Source: Hibiscus mutabilis (lineage: Eukaryota; Streptophyta; Magnoliopsida; Malvales; Malvaceae). Taken from it: a DNA stretch of 64,000 nucleotides. The notes under the pieces were generated by a model, which saw only the letters and a list, made by a program, of their open reading frames with translations, did no database searches and was not told the DNA's origin. Position numbers and translations under genes: made by a program. Position 1 is the first letter of the stretch. Each line of letters begins with the position of its first letter. Positions 10,743 through 22,865 of the stretch are shown piece after piece. The stretch spans positions 1,798,001-1,862,000 of the forward strand of contig CM033752.1 in assembly GCA_019671005.1 (NCBI GenBank). The letters are read 5' to 3'.

Positions 10743-12009
10743 TTTATGTGTTCTTTCTTTTTTATTGTTCATTGATGATAACCATGGAAACAATAGAGTA
10801 TGCTGAGAATTTTTTAGAGAAGTTCAAGGCATTCCAATTGTTGATGTCGATTTTGGACGATACTAAATAAAGAAATGGATATGGTAGCCGAAGGAAGGTT
10901 TGGGGACGAGAATTGATAGTTCACTCCTCATGGGACGAGCGGAGAGCCACATCAGGCGGTGGCCAGCAGTAGAGTCGGGTGGTTTACCCTGATTGACTTG
11001 GGGCCGAGAGTCGCGAGTGGTGTAGAATGGATGGTTGGAGTCAAATGGAGAGGGGGGAGAGAGAGGGGTGGTCGATGTAGGAGAGTCGCCATAGAATCGT
11101 CCCCTTTATCTTTGGTCTTGGGGTATTTATAGTTCCTTGAAGTTGTAGGTGGGGGGATGTTTGATGGGATCGTACTAGGCCTAGTGATAGCTATTGATGG
11201 GATGGCTGATGTTAGCTCGGTTGCTAGGTTGTAGGTCGAGCTGACGAGTCAGGTGGACTTGACAGCAGTCATGTCAAGGTGCAGAAGTTGAGCGGGGGAT
11301 GGTGCGGAAGATAGAAGCTTCGGAGGTTATACAGCGGGAGCTTGCTTGCGGGCCCCGGAGGCTTAGTGAATCTTGAAAGTGAGCCTTTGAGGGAATGTCA
11401 GAGTATGGTAAGGAGGCGGTAGTAACTTTCTTGGGAGTAGTATATTTCGAAGGCGTTGGGCGGAGGTACAACAAAAATCTTTACAGGAGATGAGCTTGAA
11501 TTGCAAAGAGATCTAATTCATGATTATTTTGGGTTTTCTCACTTCAGAGACTCGAAAAAAAACCAAAAACAAGAATAAAGATTTTGAGAGAGAGGAGAAG
11601 AAGAAAAAGATAAATTAAGCTAAGTTAAAGTAATTGAAATCTTTGATGTAGGACCGTATAGGGCGAAGAGAGGTTTCATTATCATCGATGTTTAAGAGAG
11701 GAAGATGTCAGTGATGATTTCGGGTTTGAAAGAATATTATACTCATTTTTTATTTAAAATTCAATTTACTATGCACACAAAAAGCTATCAAGTAATTAAA
11801 AAAATTAATTTGAGGATTCAATTTTAATAAATTACACAAAACCCCTTAAATCTTTGAGTCGTTTTTGGTAAATCACAACAAATACAGTTCCCGAAGAACA
11901 CAGCACATGCCTAACTAGCCGAAATACAAAGACATCAGAAAAAAAATTATATATAAGTGACAAGGTTGCACATAACATCAGACATCTTTTGGGAGAGTTT
12001 AATGGCCAA
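10743..12009. other. GC-richer block between direct duplicates
   Basis: About 10900-11480 is G-rich and contains a minus-strand TATA-like AACTATAAATACCCC near 11125-11140. It resembles an LTR or promoter fragment, but no protein or PBS can be read. The rest is AT-rich. Confidence 0.3.
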
Positions 12010-12115
12010 GACAAATCAAATGTGACAAATACTCGACAAAGCAGTGTCCTCTCGGGTATAAACAATATGAACTAATGTAATTCATTGTTTTATGTAATGT
12101 TGTCGGAGTTGTTTC
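12010..12115. repeat. 110-bp dispersed duplicate, copy 2
   Basis: Second copy of the block at 10633-10742, about 190 bp downstream of the glucuronokinase pseudogene stop. It may derive from the gene's 3' flank. Confidence 0.8.
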
Positions 12116-13577
12116 AGCCATTGCACCTATAACAAAGATTACACTAAAGAATAGAGCCAACGATGTAGAGAACAATACATCTTCATTTTGGTATATTTCA
12201 TGCCGAGTCTTCATTAAAAGGTATTCTATGAAAAGCTCAATAAGTCTAGACAAAACAATCCCGAAAACGTTCTTTCAGCTGTGACGCGGTATAAATATCT
12301 CCTACTTCGACAATGTCTGGAGATCGACATCATTTAAACACGGAGGAACAACTTGTATAGGTTGAATGATAAATCCGGCTTTTCAACATTCATCTTCAAG
12401 GTGCTTCACTTGAGACGGCACATCTGGACAGAACACAACCACAGCCCCTCCACTCCTGGTGAGTTTCGAAGCGGCACCGACCCTCCGAGACACCTCCACC
12501 ATTTCTATGTTTAAAGCACCCAAGCATTTGTCCCCAAACATGCGCCTACATAAGATCGACATAATAACAGCATTTAGCCGGAACATGGAGTTCTTTTCGA
12601 TCTTTAATTTCGAGCAATAGGAACTTAATGGAGAATCGTAAGACGAGTATAATTAATGGTACAGCTCATGAAATGCAAAGACATCTTTACCTTCGGAGGT
12701 CGAATTTACGATTCATGAGTTCTGCAAGCTTTTGGTAATTCTTTTGGAGTATTACACTCTTCCCTTCTGCTGCAATATCTGCAACTTCTTTCATTGTTGA
12801 TATAACAAATTCATCACCATCAAGCCACCTCTGTCGCACGGTGCTATGTACCTGCATTTGAATCGATATACACTCATTTTGCTACTTCGAACAGCTCCTT
12901 GGAAATGTTAAAAAAACATTGCATGTCCGATTTAAAAATCGTATTTATTATGGCAGAAAGTACATAAAAATCAGGTAAAACATAAAAAACGAGTAAGAAA
13001 ATCCCGTACTGCTTACCTTTCCTGAATCACTTGGATTCTCGGCATATATGAGATGGAGAGGCGGTAGAAGACCAATATCTATGGGTGTATAGATGCCATG
13101 TCCCAACTTATCCATTTGTTCCTTGCTAAAATCCTGCAGCAGGCAGAGTACAGTTACAGGGATTCCCCTCAAATCATAACTGCTAATTCATCTAGAACCA
13201 ACACGAATCAGTGTGAGATATAAATCACAACGTATACAGAAATTTATTGTTGCAGTTTACATAAAGATAACTTACCATGTGGACGAGGCCTCCATAGACT
13301 TGTGCCACTCTATCCTGAAGGCCAGCAACGAGTCCGAGCTCTTTCTCTGCACTAAGGATAAGGTTGGGTCTGACTTCTACTTTAATCAAATGTCGGACAT
13401 TGTAAAAATCAAGAAGGCAGTTAAGGGTAGCAGATACGATAGCGCTTGACCCTGAAAGTCCGGTCTGAAAAATGGCCAAGGTAAGACATATATTGATGTA
13501 AGAATAGCACGAACATTAAACACAGAGATCAAAAGGGATTTGAACAATCGAAACTGCATATATACTTCTGTTAGAAT

Positions 13578-14619
13578 CAGGAATTTAAATAGCGTTCGCG
13601 GTCGCGTTTTCGGTCGCGTCACGTTTTTCGCAGTTGCGGACATAACGAATGTCATTGCGGCTATTGCAGATGTCGCAGTCGTGATTTTTTTTTAATTCAC
13701 ACAATTTATTGTAAAATATAATAAATGTAAGTATAAATATAAAAAAGTCACTTTTGATGATTTTTAGAATGTTTTGTAATGTTTATGAACTTTTATTAAT
13801 ATGAGAACACAATTTTTACAATAATTAATTATTATTATATTTCTTTACAAATTTCCCAAAAAAATTGTATTAACTATAACAAAAATAAAATAAGAAATAT
13901 TAAACATTCAACTTCTTTAATAAGTTTTAATATTTTATAAATAAAATAATTAAAAATCCATATATGAGACTTGAGATAGGTTTTCAATGTTTCCTGAAAA
14001 ATATCTGGTCAAATTATTCGTTTTCATTGTTATTATTTGTAAAATTCACAAAAATTATTATAAAACATAATAATAACAATTATAATTATAAAAAGTTACT
14101 TTTTATGATTTTTAGAGGATTTTTCAACACTTATGAAAGGATTTAATTGAAAGAAAATAAGACTTAGTGGCTCAATTGAAAGTTTCAATATGGATTTAAG
14201 GACTTAATTGGAATAAAACAAAACATCCTAATTAAACTAAAAATCTAAAAGGACTAAACTGTAAGCGGAGTAAAACTTTTAAGTCTCTCCAAAAATCACT
14301 AAAATTTGAACTCTCCACTCGCAATTTACCCTTTTTTTATTTTTCATCTTCTCTTCTCCCGCTCGCGAGCTCTGAAACTTTTTTTTCCTATTCATTTTTA
14401 TCTCCGGCCACCAGGTGGTGTCGTGATTGTTCTGATAACGGGGATAGCGTCCCGTTATCGCCGCGACAACCGCAATCGCGTTATTTTTGCGTCCGCGACA
14501 GGCCGCAACAGTCGTGATTTCGTTGCCCACCGCGAATTTCACCAAATGCGGTTTCGGACGAAGCGCGACCGCAATTTCTCGGCTGCAATCGCGTTAGCTG
14601 TCCGCGATTTAGAACCCTG
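13578..14619. mobile_element. non-autonomous hAT element in intron 2 of glucuronokinase pseudogene
   Basis: Flanked by a perfect 8-bp target duplication GTTAGAAT (13570-13577 and 14620-14627), the hAT hallmark. Ends are CAGGAATTTAAATAGCG and, inverted, CAGGGTTCTAAATCGCGG. Subterminal regions are very rich in CGCGG/GCGAC words (13590-13680 and 14450-14600) around an AT-rich core. No transposase ORF. Confidence 0.92.
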
Positions 14620-15089
14620 GTTAGAATAACTCCAATGAATGAGAAAAACAAGTGACAAAACGATAACGTCAATCAATGATACATATTACGTAATTAAAAC
14701 AACATTACGAGTTCAATCTAAATAGTATAGAAATTTCTTGTATTGCTATCCTGAGAGATACCTGGCGAGGGATATTAGTATCATACAATCGGTCGGAGAT
14801 ATATGTTGTTATCCTTGCAATGCTTATAGAAGAGTTTACAAATTGACATAAGCAGTCGTACGCCTCCATAGTAACCTTCGCTTTACAACCGACTAAATTG
14901 CAAGCAAAACAAATGCTTGTTTTAGCTCGTTCATGTCGGATACAGAATGTAGATATCAATGCCTGTAAATGCTAGTGGAACCAGACATAAATCAAGGTGA
15001 AATTGAATTTTATTCCATTACTGCAATTAAAACCACATTACTTAAAAGCAACTAAAAAAGAACAAAGCAAAAGCATGTGGCTTACATTC

Positions 15090-15380
15090 AATAATTTGTC
15101 AGAGTAAAGATAACACATAGAAGACAAGCACACATGCATGCATACACATACATTTATTGCAGTTCATATATTGAAATTAAAATAAACATCTCAATAATTT
15201 GTCAGATTAAAGATAACACATAAAAAAACTAACATACATGCATGCATCATAGCGATTCATATATTGAAATTAAAATAAGCATCTTAATAATTTGTCATAT
15301 TAAAGATAACACATAAAAGACCATCATACATACATGCATACAAACAGACATATTTACATATCTTGAGATTGACATTAGCA
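15090..15380. repeat. tandem repeat in intron 1 of glucuronokinase pseudogene
   Basis: About two and a half copies of a roughly 100-bp unit starting AATAATTTGTCA(G/T) at 15090, 15193 and 15286, with AAAGATAACACATA and ATATTGAAATTAAAATAA inside. CATACATGCATG runs sit between them. Confidence 0.75.
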
Positions 15381-16072
15381 TAAAAAATCCCAAACTACAC
15401 AACCAATTCCAAACAACTTATCAAGAAATGAAAGACAAGCATGCATACATACACATTTGAGATTGATACCAAACTGCACAACCACTTCCAAACATTGTAT
15501 CAAACACATGGTAACCAAGGAGATTTTCATATATAATCCATACTCAATGCCCTGAATAAATTACTTTCATTAATCATATCCTTATCAAATAATTAGACCA
15601 CCGGGTGCAAAATCAATTCCAGATCAAAACTCAAAAAAGTCAATCCTATCAAACCAGAATCAGTCAAAACCCAAAAAATCTCAATCTGGGTATCCTCTGA
15701 ATTACCCTGAAAGTGCTTGTATATAACCAAAACATTGATATTCAAATCTACCAAAAATAAAAGAACCAACTTATCAGATCCTCAAAAAATATAAACATCC
15801 AACAAAGAAATCATTAAAAAAGAAAGAAAGATGTGAAGATTGGAAGAAGAGAAAGAGATTACAAGGTGATCAGGGGAATCAAACTGAACAAGATCATGAA
15901 TGGGATGAGGCTTGATGAGAAGATGATGAGAAGGCTCCAATCTAACGGAAGCCCAGAAATTCCCAAGGCTAAAAGAGATTGTTTTGCCAAAGTAAACATC
16001 GCTTGGGTTCCCAAGCAGTCCAACGCGGGCGTAGGATTTGCGTTCAATCACGCCTTCCTCGGTTGAGTTCAT

Positions 16073-16620
16073 CTTTTGATCCGCATGCACTGCCACCCAA
16101 ACCAAAAACAAACAAAGCACGCAGCTTTGAGCGCTTTCTTTTTTGTATCTGGTTTTGCTTTGTTTTTATGCATTACGTGGTCACACGTAGGCTCCACTTG
16201 CAGTTGGATCCCATCTGGGCTTCCAGCCGAAATACTTTTCTTTAACACTTTGTTCTTATCTTTTAATTCCATGTAACAACGTGGTGTCACGTCATTAGGG
16301 TAAACTGTCTACTTAGCCGATAATATATTCTTATTTCTATTTTAATCATTCAATTATTTCTTTCGACAAAATTATGTATATTGTTATGTTTTGTTTCTAT
16401 CATCGACAAAACATCCATGACTTTTTTTTTTTATTAATTTTCACAACCTGAAACCCCTTGTCAGGAATAGAATTAGATTTGAGAGTTGAAAACACAAATA
16501 TACGTATTTTAAAAGTCAGATAAATTTATAATTATTTTTTTATAAGAAGAATAAAAAATTTGAGGGGGCATGGGCTCTTTTTACCTCCGTATGACTTCGT
16601 CCCTACCCTTTCATAAAAAG
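16073..16620. other. upstream region of glucuronokinase pseudogene and intergenic DNA
   Basis: Probable former promoter and 5' UTR (minus direction) up to about 16300, then AT-rich sequence. Short overlapping ORFs occur on both strands but none matches a family. No clear TATA box chosen. Confidence 0.35.
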
Positions 16621-17120
16621 TAGTAGTGTGCATTTTTGGATATTGGATCGAATTTGATCTAAAAAATTATATATTTAAAGTTTCGGATATGTAAAATAGT
16701 GATATGTATCTAATTTTAAAAAAAATAGATATCCGAATTTTCGGATGTCGGAACTCGGATCGGATATCCGATTATCCAAATATAAAATTTATTAAGTACT
16801 TTTTCGAATTTGACTGTCGTATTTATAAAAATTTTAGATTTTCGAATATAATAAGCAACTAATTGTCAAATACAATAAGATTTACATTTATAAAATTTCG
16901 ATTGTTCGAATTTTTGGATATAACAAGCATCAAATTACTAAAAATAACAAGATTTATATCCATAAAAATTTAAATTTTAAATTTTCGGATAATTCAAAAC
17001 TTAAAATATTGTGATCTGTACCCGATATAAAAAATAATAAATCGAATTGAATATCTAAAATTTCGGATCGAATCAATGGATAATTAAATCGGCCGGATCG
17101 GATATTTTTACACATCTCTA
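16621..17120. mobile_element. hAT-like MITE with CGGATAT-rich interior (500 bp)
   Basis: Ends TAGTAGTGTGCATTTTTGGA and, inverted, TAGAGATGTGTAAAAATATCC form imperfect terminal inverted repeats. Flanks ATAAAAAG (16613-16620) and ATAAGAAG (17121-17128) are an 8-bp duplication with one mismatch. The interior is dense in GGATATCCGA and TTCGGAT words. No coding capacity. Confidence 0.7.
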
Positions 17121-17128
17121 ATAAGAAG

Positions 17129-17325
17129 TCCAATGCTTAGCCATTGAGCTAGACGCAAAATAGGGATGATTCCACCAAAATAAAAATTTAACTTAACCTA
17201 TTTTACCGCCTCAAAATTAAGCAAAAATACATTTATAGTCCATGGAGTATCAAGCTAAAGACCTCTTATATAAGGGCCTTATGTTTAACCATTAAACCAA
17301 GCCAAAAATTATGATTATTACCATC
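17129..17325 (-). repeat. tRNA-like (SINE-like) fragments, minus strand
   Basis: The minus strand shows two tRNA A-box-like phrases, GCTCAATGGCTAAGCA (about 17135-17152) and GGCTTGGTTTAATGGTTAA (about 17293-17312). The second is followed by a weak B-box-like AGGTCTTTAGCTTGATACTC. Probably decayed tRNA-derived SINE pieces. Confidence 0.3.
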
Positions 17326-18765
17326 AAAACTATTATATAAGTTAAACTGTGTCACCATCAAAATGTAATTGAATAATTATATAAAATTAAAACATTTTAA
17401 AAAAATTATGATATTTATTTCGCATAGAATGTAAAATTTAAATTGTTTGAAAATGATTATGTAGATCTAAATTTATTATTTTAATTTCTATATTTTCTAA
17501 TACAACATTATAAAAATATATTTAACTTCAAAAATTATCAATATTTTTTTATATAATTACTTATATTTGATTCATTCGTTAACTAATTTAGATTGGATAT
17601 TACAGAGACCCATTATAAAAATATCTTATTGGGAAAAAAGACACTCAACGGAATGTTCCTTTCCCTCTTTGTGCAATTAAAATAGACATTGATGAGTAAA
17701 ATAAAATTAACAGAAATGAGGGCTACACAGAATTTTGGTAACACGAAAAATTCAAATAAAAAAAATAATGGGACTTTAGTCCAATGCAAACTTGTCTTCT
17801 ACTATCAATAGGGTTATAGACAATATATCTCATTTGATGCAGATGATTTCCAATTCTCATAACAATAATGATTCTCTTTATTTTCTTTCACTCAAAGTAA
17901 TTAACTTTAATTGAGCTTAATGCTTATCTTAACTATGTTTACAAAAATCTTCTCAAAGTTACCTATTTATGGTAGAACATTGGGTACCCTAAATGTCATC
18001 ACACATGGCTTTTAGACTAATCCATCTTAAATGAATGTATCTAGATACCCTAAATGTCATCACACATGACTTTTAGACTAATCCATCTTAAATGAATGTA
18101 TCTAGAATTTAACATAATGAATCATGTGATACATTTCCCTTGAAAAGTCCATCTCCTTAATTCCAATTAAAGAGGTATGCATCCAACACTTTCTAATCTA
18201 AGTTGTTTCATTTACAATGTCAAGATTCGAACACATAACTTTATTTAAAGAACCCAGGGTCTCACTCCTCTAGACCAAACTGATAGTCGGTAAAAATTAA
18301 TGTTGTTTTGTAACCAGTAATTTTTTTTATTTTGCATGTTATTTAGTTAATTTACAATCTTAGGAATTCTCACTATTAACTAAATAGATAGCTTATGTTG
18401 ACTTCTTTAAATAATTTTAATATAATAGATTGAGTTTTAACTTAGTTGGTACCTTGTTAATACAAGAAGTAAAAGTATGTGAGTTCAAACATCTTTAAGT
18501 GTGTATTATCTTTCAATTTATAGGTGCAAAGCTATTTTACTAATATATCTTTTTCATTCTTGATTCATAATTTTATTTTAAAAGATTAAGTTCATTTTAT
18601 AGTATTATTTGTTTATATAAAAATTTTATTTGAATGATTATAAAATGTGAAAAAAGTAATTAAAAGGAAAAATAAATTAAAAGAACTATGAGATTATAAA
18701 TAAGAAAAATATGAATCATATTTCAATATTTTTATTTTTATTTATCTTGATAATACATATTTTTA
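17326..18765. other. AT-rich intergenic sequence
   Basis: No gene recognised. It holds a 61-bp tandem duplication at 17985-18106. A possible degenerate SINE lies near 18440-18520 (TAGTTGGTACC followed by GAGTTCAAAC). Confidence 0.4.
17985..18106. repeat. 61-bp tandem duplication
   Basis: The unit beginning TACCCTAAATGTCATCACAC at 17985 repeats immediately at 18046 with a single difference (ATGGCT versus ATGACT). Confidence 0.97.
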
Positions 18766-19662
18766 TCTTTTGTAACGACCCGAATTTCAAAATCTGTGGG
18801 TCAGTTTAACCCGAACTATGGGTCTTACAGTTGGGTCGAGAGTTTGGGCATTTGAGTGTTCATAGAGCCTTAGTGGGCTTCCTCCCTTGTCTCTTGGGCT
18901 TGGGTTGCATGGGTGGGGAAGAAGAAATGAGGGCAAAGAAGTAAATCACCCTTATTCAAAAGAGAAAAGATGAAACCTCTTTATTTTCTCCTACAAATTA
19001 AGAAGAGTGAAATCACCCTTGTCCATTACTTCTTCTTATTCTTCTTCTTCCCAAGATAAAAGTTTAATCTTTTTTTTGGAGGCAAATCCTGGAATTTAGG
19101 TTTGAGATAAGTTGTTTAGCTTTAAAGGATCTACATTTTAAGGTAAGAATCTTTAAGTTTGGTGGTAAAGTGAAATGGTGGTTTTTTTTTTGGGTTGAGG
19201 AAAGTGAGTTTGATGGAAGAATCAATCTCGTTTTCTAGCTTAAAAGTAAGTTTTAATTAGTTTTCTGTCTTTTGCAAGTTGTAATCCATTTTACAACTCA
19301 TATGTGTTGTGAGAGAAAGATGGGAGACATCCAAGGTGGGTAAGAAGGTGAAGGCTTGAAGATTTGAGCTAAGGAGCTTCGTTCTCCAGCTAGGAGTAAA
19401 GTTTAGTACACTACTAACTCTTTTGCCTTCATAGGCATAATAAATTTGATTACTTGTTGCTTGTTTTGATGTTTTGGTTGCTTGGCTGTTTAGAGGTCCT
19501 TTAATGGCATAATCTGAGTTTGATATTAATAACATGTAAAAATGGTAGCATACCACCCTAAATAACTTCCATAAGATGTAAGATTGAGCAAGAGGTTAGT
19601 GGTTGCATTTGGGGGGCTTTGGGAGCGATTTTTTGAGCTTAAAAAGCCATTTTTGGGCTTTG

Positions 19663-19924
19663 GTATTGGTACACGGGGAACTCGTACCGGTACCTTAGTG
19701 TTTTGGGTTTAAGAACACTGTTTCATTAAAATAAACTAAGAGAGGGGTACCAGTACGGTATTTAACCTTTACTGGTATGTCATGCAGATCTATATTGGTA
19801 CAGGTCGACATGTACCAGTACGCTAAGGCTTGGAAAATTTCTAGTGAGCTATTTTGGTATCGGTACGCTGTGAGTACTGATACCCAAGGGTACCGTACCG
19901 GTACGCGAGGGCCTATACCGGTAC
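19663..19924. repeat. phased GTAYCGRTAC array in gypsy LTR A
   Basis: 10-mers start at 19663/19684, 19747/19769, 19792/19812, 19857/19874 and 19895/19915, spaced mostly 20-22 bp within pairs (17 in one). Many are exact palindromes such as GTACCGGTAC. Confidence 0.85.
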
Positions 19925-20294
19925 CCATTGGGCAATCGTCCCAAAAATATTGGTTCTGAGTTTGAGGGGCTAATAATTTGAGGACTATGGTCTAATGGAC
20001 TTCTAGTGTGATCAAATGAATTGTAAAACTGAGAAATCACTATATCACTCACATATACAAGCATAATGTGTAATAACTTGGTAAAACTTTGGGTGGATTG
20101 GATTAATAGCAACCATAGGAGATCCTTGGTAGATCGGGTAATATTGTGCACCGTATATTAGTCGTATCTATGTTGTGTGCTATTTTGGACACCTAGTTGG
20201 TTGAGTCACTTTTGATTGATGGGATCCGAATACCCAGTGAGCGTGTTGCAACACCATGGTAAGTGCCATCGAATGTGTGACCCCGAGGCTATGT

Positions 20295-22853
20295 TGTAAT
20301 GACCTGAATTTCTGAGTCAACAAATGGGCGTTAACCCGACATATAGACCTCTGAGCCGGTTGGTGTAATTAAACCCTTTGGGCCAAGTTTGGGCTTTTTT
20401 AGATGAGATTTGAGCTATATGGGCTTGGGAGGTGATCGTTTTGTAAATAATAGGAAATTAGAGGTTTTATGATGCGGTTAAACCCTTTTTAATTTAAATG
20501 GATAATCATCATTTCTTTTTGGTTGGTTTTCATGTGGATGATATAGAGGAGAGATAAGAAAACTTTTTGGTGAGATCATCATTTCCCCCTTTTTCTCCAC
20601 CATGTTCTTTCATCATTCATCTCCCAACTCCATGGCTATCAAAGCTTAAAGTTTCAAGCTTTCAACCTCATTTCTTCCTTCCAAGAACCAAGATTCGAAT
20701 ATGTTAATCTTCTCTTGAAGGGCTTCAAGAAAAGTATACTCTTGAGGTATAAATGTGAGTTCTCCATTAATGGTTTTTTGGAAGGGATAAAGCTTTTGGG
20801 GTTTTCCTATGTTTTCAAGGTTGTTAATCTGTAGCTAAACCTTTCTCTAGTATTTGGTTTAAGTCTTGATCCATTTTCTTATTTGTGAGGTATAAAAGAT
20901 GTGTTTTGGGGTTCTTTCAAGCTTGAATCAATAGAGAAGTTGAAGGATTTTTGGTTGGAAGACTTGACTCATGGTTTCTTGCTAAAAGTTCAGTATATCT
21001 CTGACTCCTACTCTTCTTAAAGTTCTTAAAGTGATTGTCTTGCTTGATTTTGTGGTTTATGATTGCTAGTTGGGTGTTTAGGTAGTTTAAAGCCTTGTTA
21101 ATGGTGAAATTCCGATTAGTTGTTAATAACGTGTAAAAATGGTAGTAAACCACCCTAAACAACTTCCATAAGATGTGGCATCGAGTTATTGGGTTAAAGG
21201 TTACGTTTTAAGGGATTGGAAAGTGATTTCTCGAGCCTTGAAAGCCATTTCTAGGCTTCGGTACTGGTACAAGAGGAGCCGGTACCGATACCCTTTGCTT
21301 TGAGTGGCCAAATCAAGCAAAAATTGAAGGGTGTATCGGTACGGGCATAAGACGTATCGGTACCTCTTGTTCCACTAAAAATTCCAATAACAAAAAAGTA
21401 TGCATGTACACTTGGGGGCGTATCGATACTAATAGGGGTGGGTATCAGTACCTAGAGAGGTGTATCGATACTCTTGAGTGGGTATTGGTACCCAATGAGC
21501 AATCTACCCATAAATGTTGAAATTGAGTTCGAAGGGTTGATAATTCGAGGATTATGGTCCAAGGGACTTTTAAGATAGTAAAATGAATTGTAAAACTAAG
21601 AAATCGAGATTTAACCCTCATAGATGAGCGTAACGTGTAATAACTTGGTAAGTGATAAGCTGAGATAAACATGTTGGTTAGTGTCAAGCCTTGGGGCATT
21701 TGCTTGATGGCTTGGCTTGGTCCCACTTACCTCTTGGTGAGGTGTATGAATGCTCGAGGAGCATGTGTTATCTTGTGATTATTTTAAAGGAGTCCGAATG
21801 TCCTAGAGTCAGCACTATGGTACTTATAAAAGGGAATACGTACTCAGGGTTGTGTGATCGAGTACATCCAATATACCCACGAGCTGAGTGATTTGGGTGA
21901 GATTAGAAACATTTTCGTGGCTATGGTGATTCGGATAAGGTAGTTAACTCGATAGGCTGAGTAAGCTCGAGTAACTTGATAGGCTGAGTGACCTCAGGTA
22001 AGGACTACTTATGGCTAATATGATACAAGTATGTCTAGGACGTATCCGTGGCTATGGTTATCCAGATATGGTCTATTGAACCCGACGGCTATGTGAGCAT
22101 GGGTAAAGTAGGGATTCGTTGGCCATTTATGTAGATGATGTATGGATGTATTATGTATGCTATATGGATGCAATAGATGATAGCCTATGTACCCGCAGGC
22201 TAAGTGATTAAGGTACAATATGAACTTACTCGATAAGCTGAGTGATCTCGAGTACTGTGAAACATTGTGGATCATGTAAGACTTCTTGTAGACTTAATGA
22301 TGTTTTGAGATAGGTGATCTAAGAACTCTAGCTAGTGTAGGCTAGATAATTAACTCTTAGATAGTGAAGCCTTATTTATGCTCTCTAAACTATGTTTATC
22401 TTGCATGGTTATTTTATGATAATCACGAATAGTGGTAGAGTAGAAATGTACCATTGAGCTTTGGAAGCTCTGCGTTCGAAATCGTTGTTTTCGTTTGCAG
22501 GTTAGTAGGTTGATCGTGGCCGAGGAGCACATCAAGAAGGGATCTCTCAGCACCACATCACTTCAGAGTACAATGCTTAGTATTTAGTTTTGGGCTTATG
22601 TATTCATAGGACCTTACAAATATTGAGTCTGTAAACTCTATTTGCTTTATTTTTTTGATATACAATATTTTAAACTCAGAGTTCCTATTTTGTAAACTGA
22701 TTTATATGGATTGATTTCACGATAAAATATTATGGATGTTTAATGTTTTAAATGATGTCTAAACTCATGGTTTTAAATTGGAAATTTAATGGGTCGATTT
22801 TTTGGTAACCTGAATATAGTATTTCGAATTCAGATCAAAATCAGAGTGTTATA
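20295..22853 (+). mobile_element. gypsy solo LTR B nested in LTR A (2559 bp)
   Basis: Starts TGTAATGACCTGAATTTC and ends AGAGTGTTATA, with a perfect 5-bp target duplication TATGT (20290-20294 and 22854-22858). It belongs to the same family as LTR A and the LTRs of element C, sharing segments such as GTTAATAACGTGTAAAAATG (an ATTAATAAC... variant in LTR A) and the GTTGTTTTCGTT region near the end. It sits in LTR A between GAGGC and GACACCG. Confidence 0.9.
21261..21491. repeat. phased GTAYCGRTAC array in gypsy LTR B
   Basis: 10-mers start at 21261/21282, 21332/21353, 21420/21442 and 21462/21482. Spacing within pairs is 20-22 bp. GTATCGATAC and GTATCGGTAC forms dominate. Confidence 0.88.
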
Positions 22854-22865
22854 TATGTGACACCG

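Larger units (their letters stand above)
12302..16072 (-). pseudogene. GLCAK: glucuronokinase pseudogene (GHMP kinase), six exons
   Basis: Glucuronokinase phosphorylates D-glucuronate to glucuronate-1-phosphate in the inositol-oxygenation route to UDP-glucuronate, a cell-wall precursor. Exons on the minus strand: 16072-15863 (MNSTEEG...YARVGLLGNPSDVYFGKT), 14897-14762, 13464-13276 ([14 protein letters not shown] motif, [20 protein letters not shown]), 13133-13017 (DFSKEQMDKLGHGIYTP), 12851-12691 (STVRQRWLDGDEF), 12545-12302. Splice signals are intact except at exon 2. Lesions seen: exon 2 acceptor GCAG changed to GCAA; a Gln-to-stop soon after; a short out-of-frame deletion before YDTNIPRQ; Arg-to-stop in the last exon after LEDEC; and Gly-to-Arg in the C-terminal GSGGA motif (TRSGGA). 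Exons 1 and 3-6 otherwise remain in frame, so inactivation is recent. A hAT element sits in intron 2. Confidence 0.9.

Noticed and set aside
14279..14629. Opposed ORFs of 88 and 107 codons
   Set aside because: They lie in the CGCGG-rich end of the hAT element; composition explains the open frames.
15833..16245. Plus-strand ORFs of 77 and 88 codons
   Set aside because: They are antisense shadows of glucuronokinase exon 1 and its upstream region.
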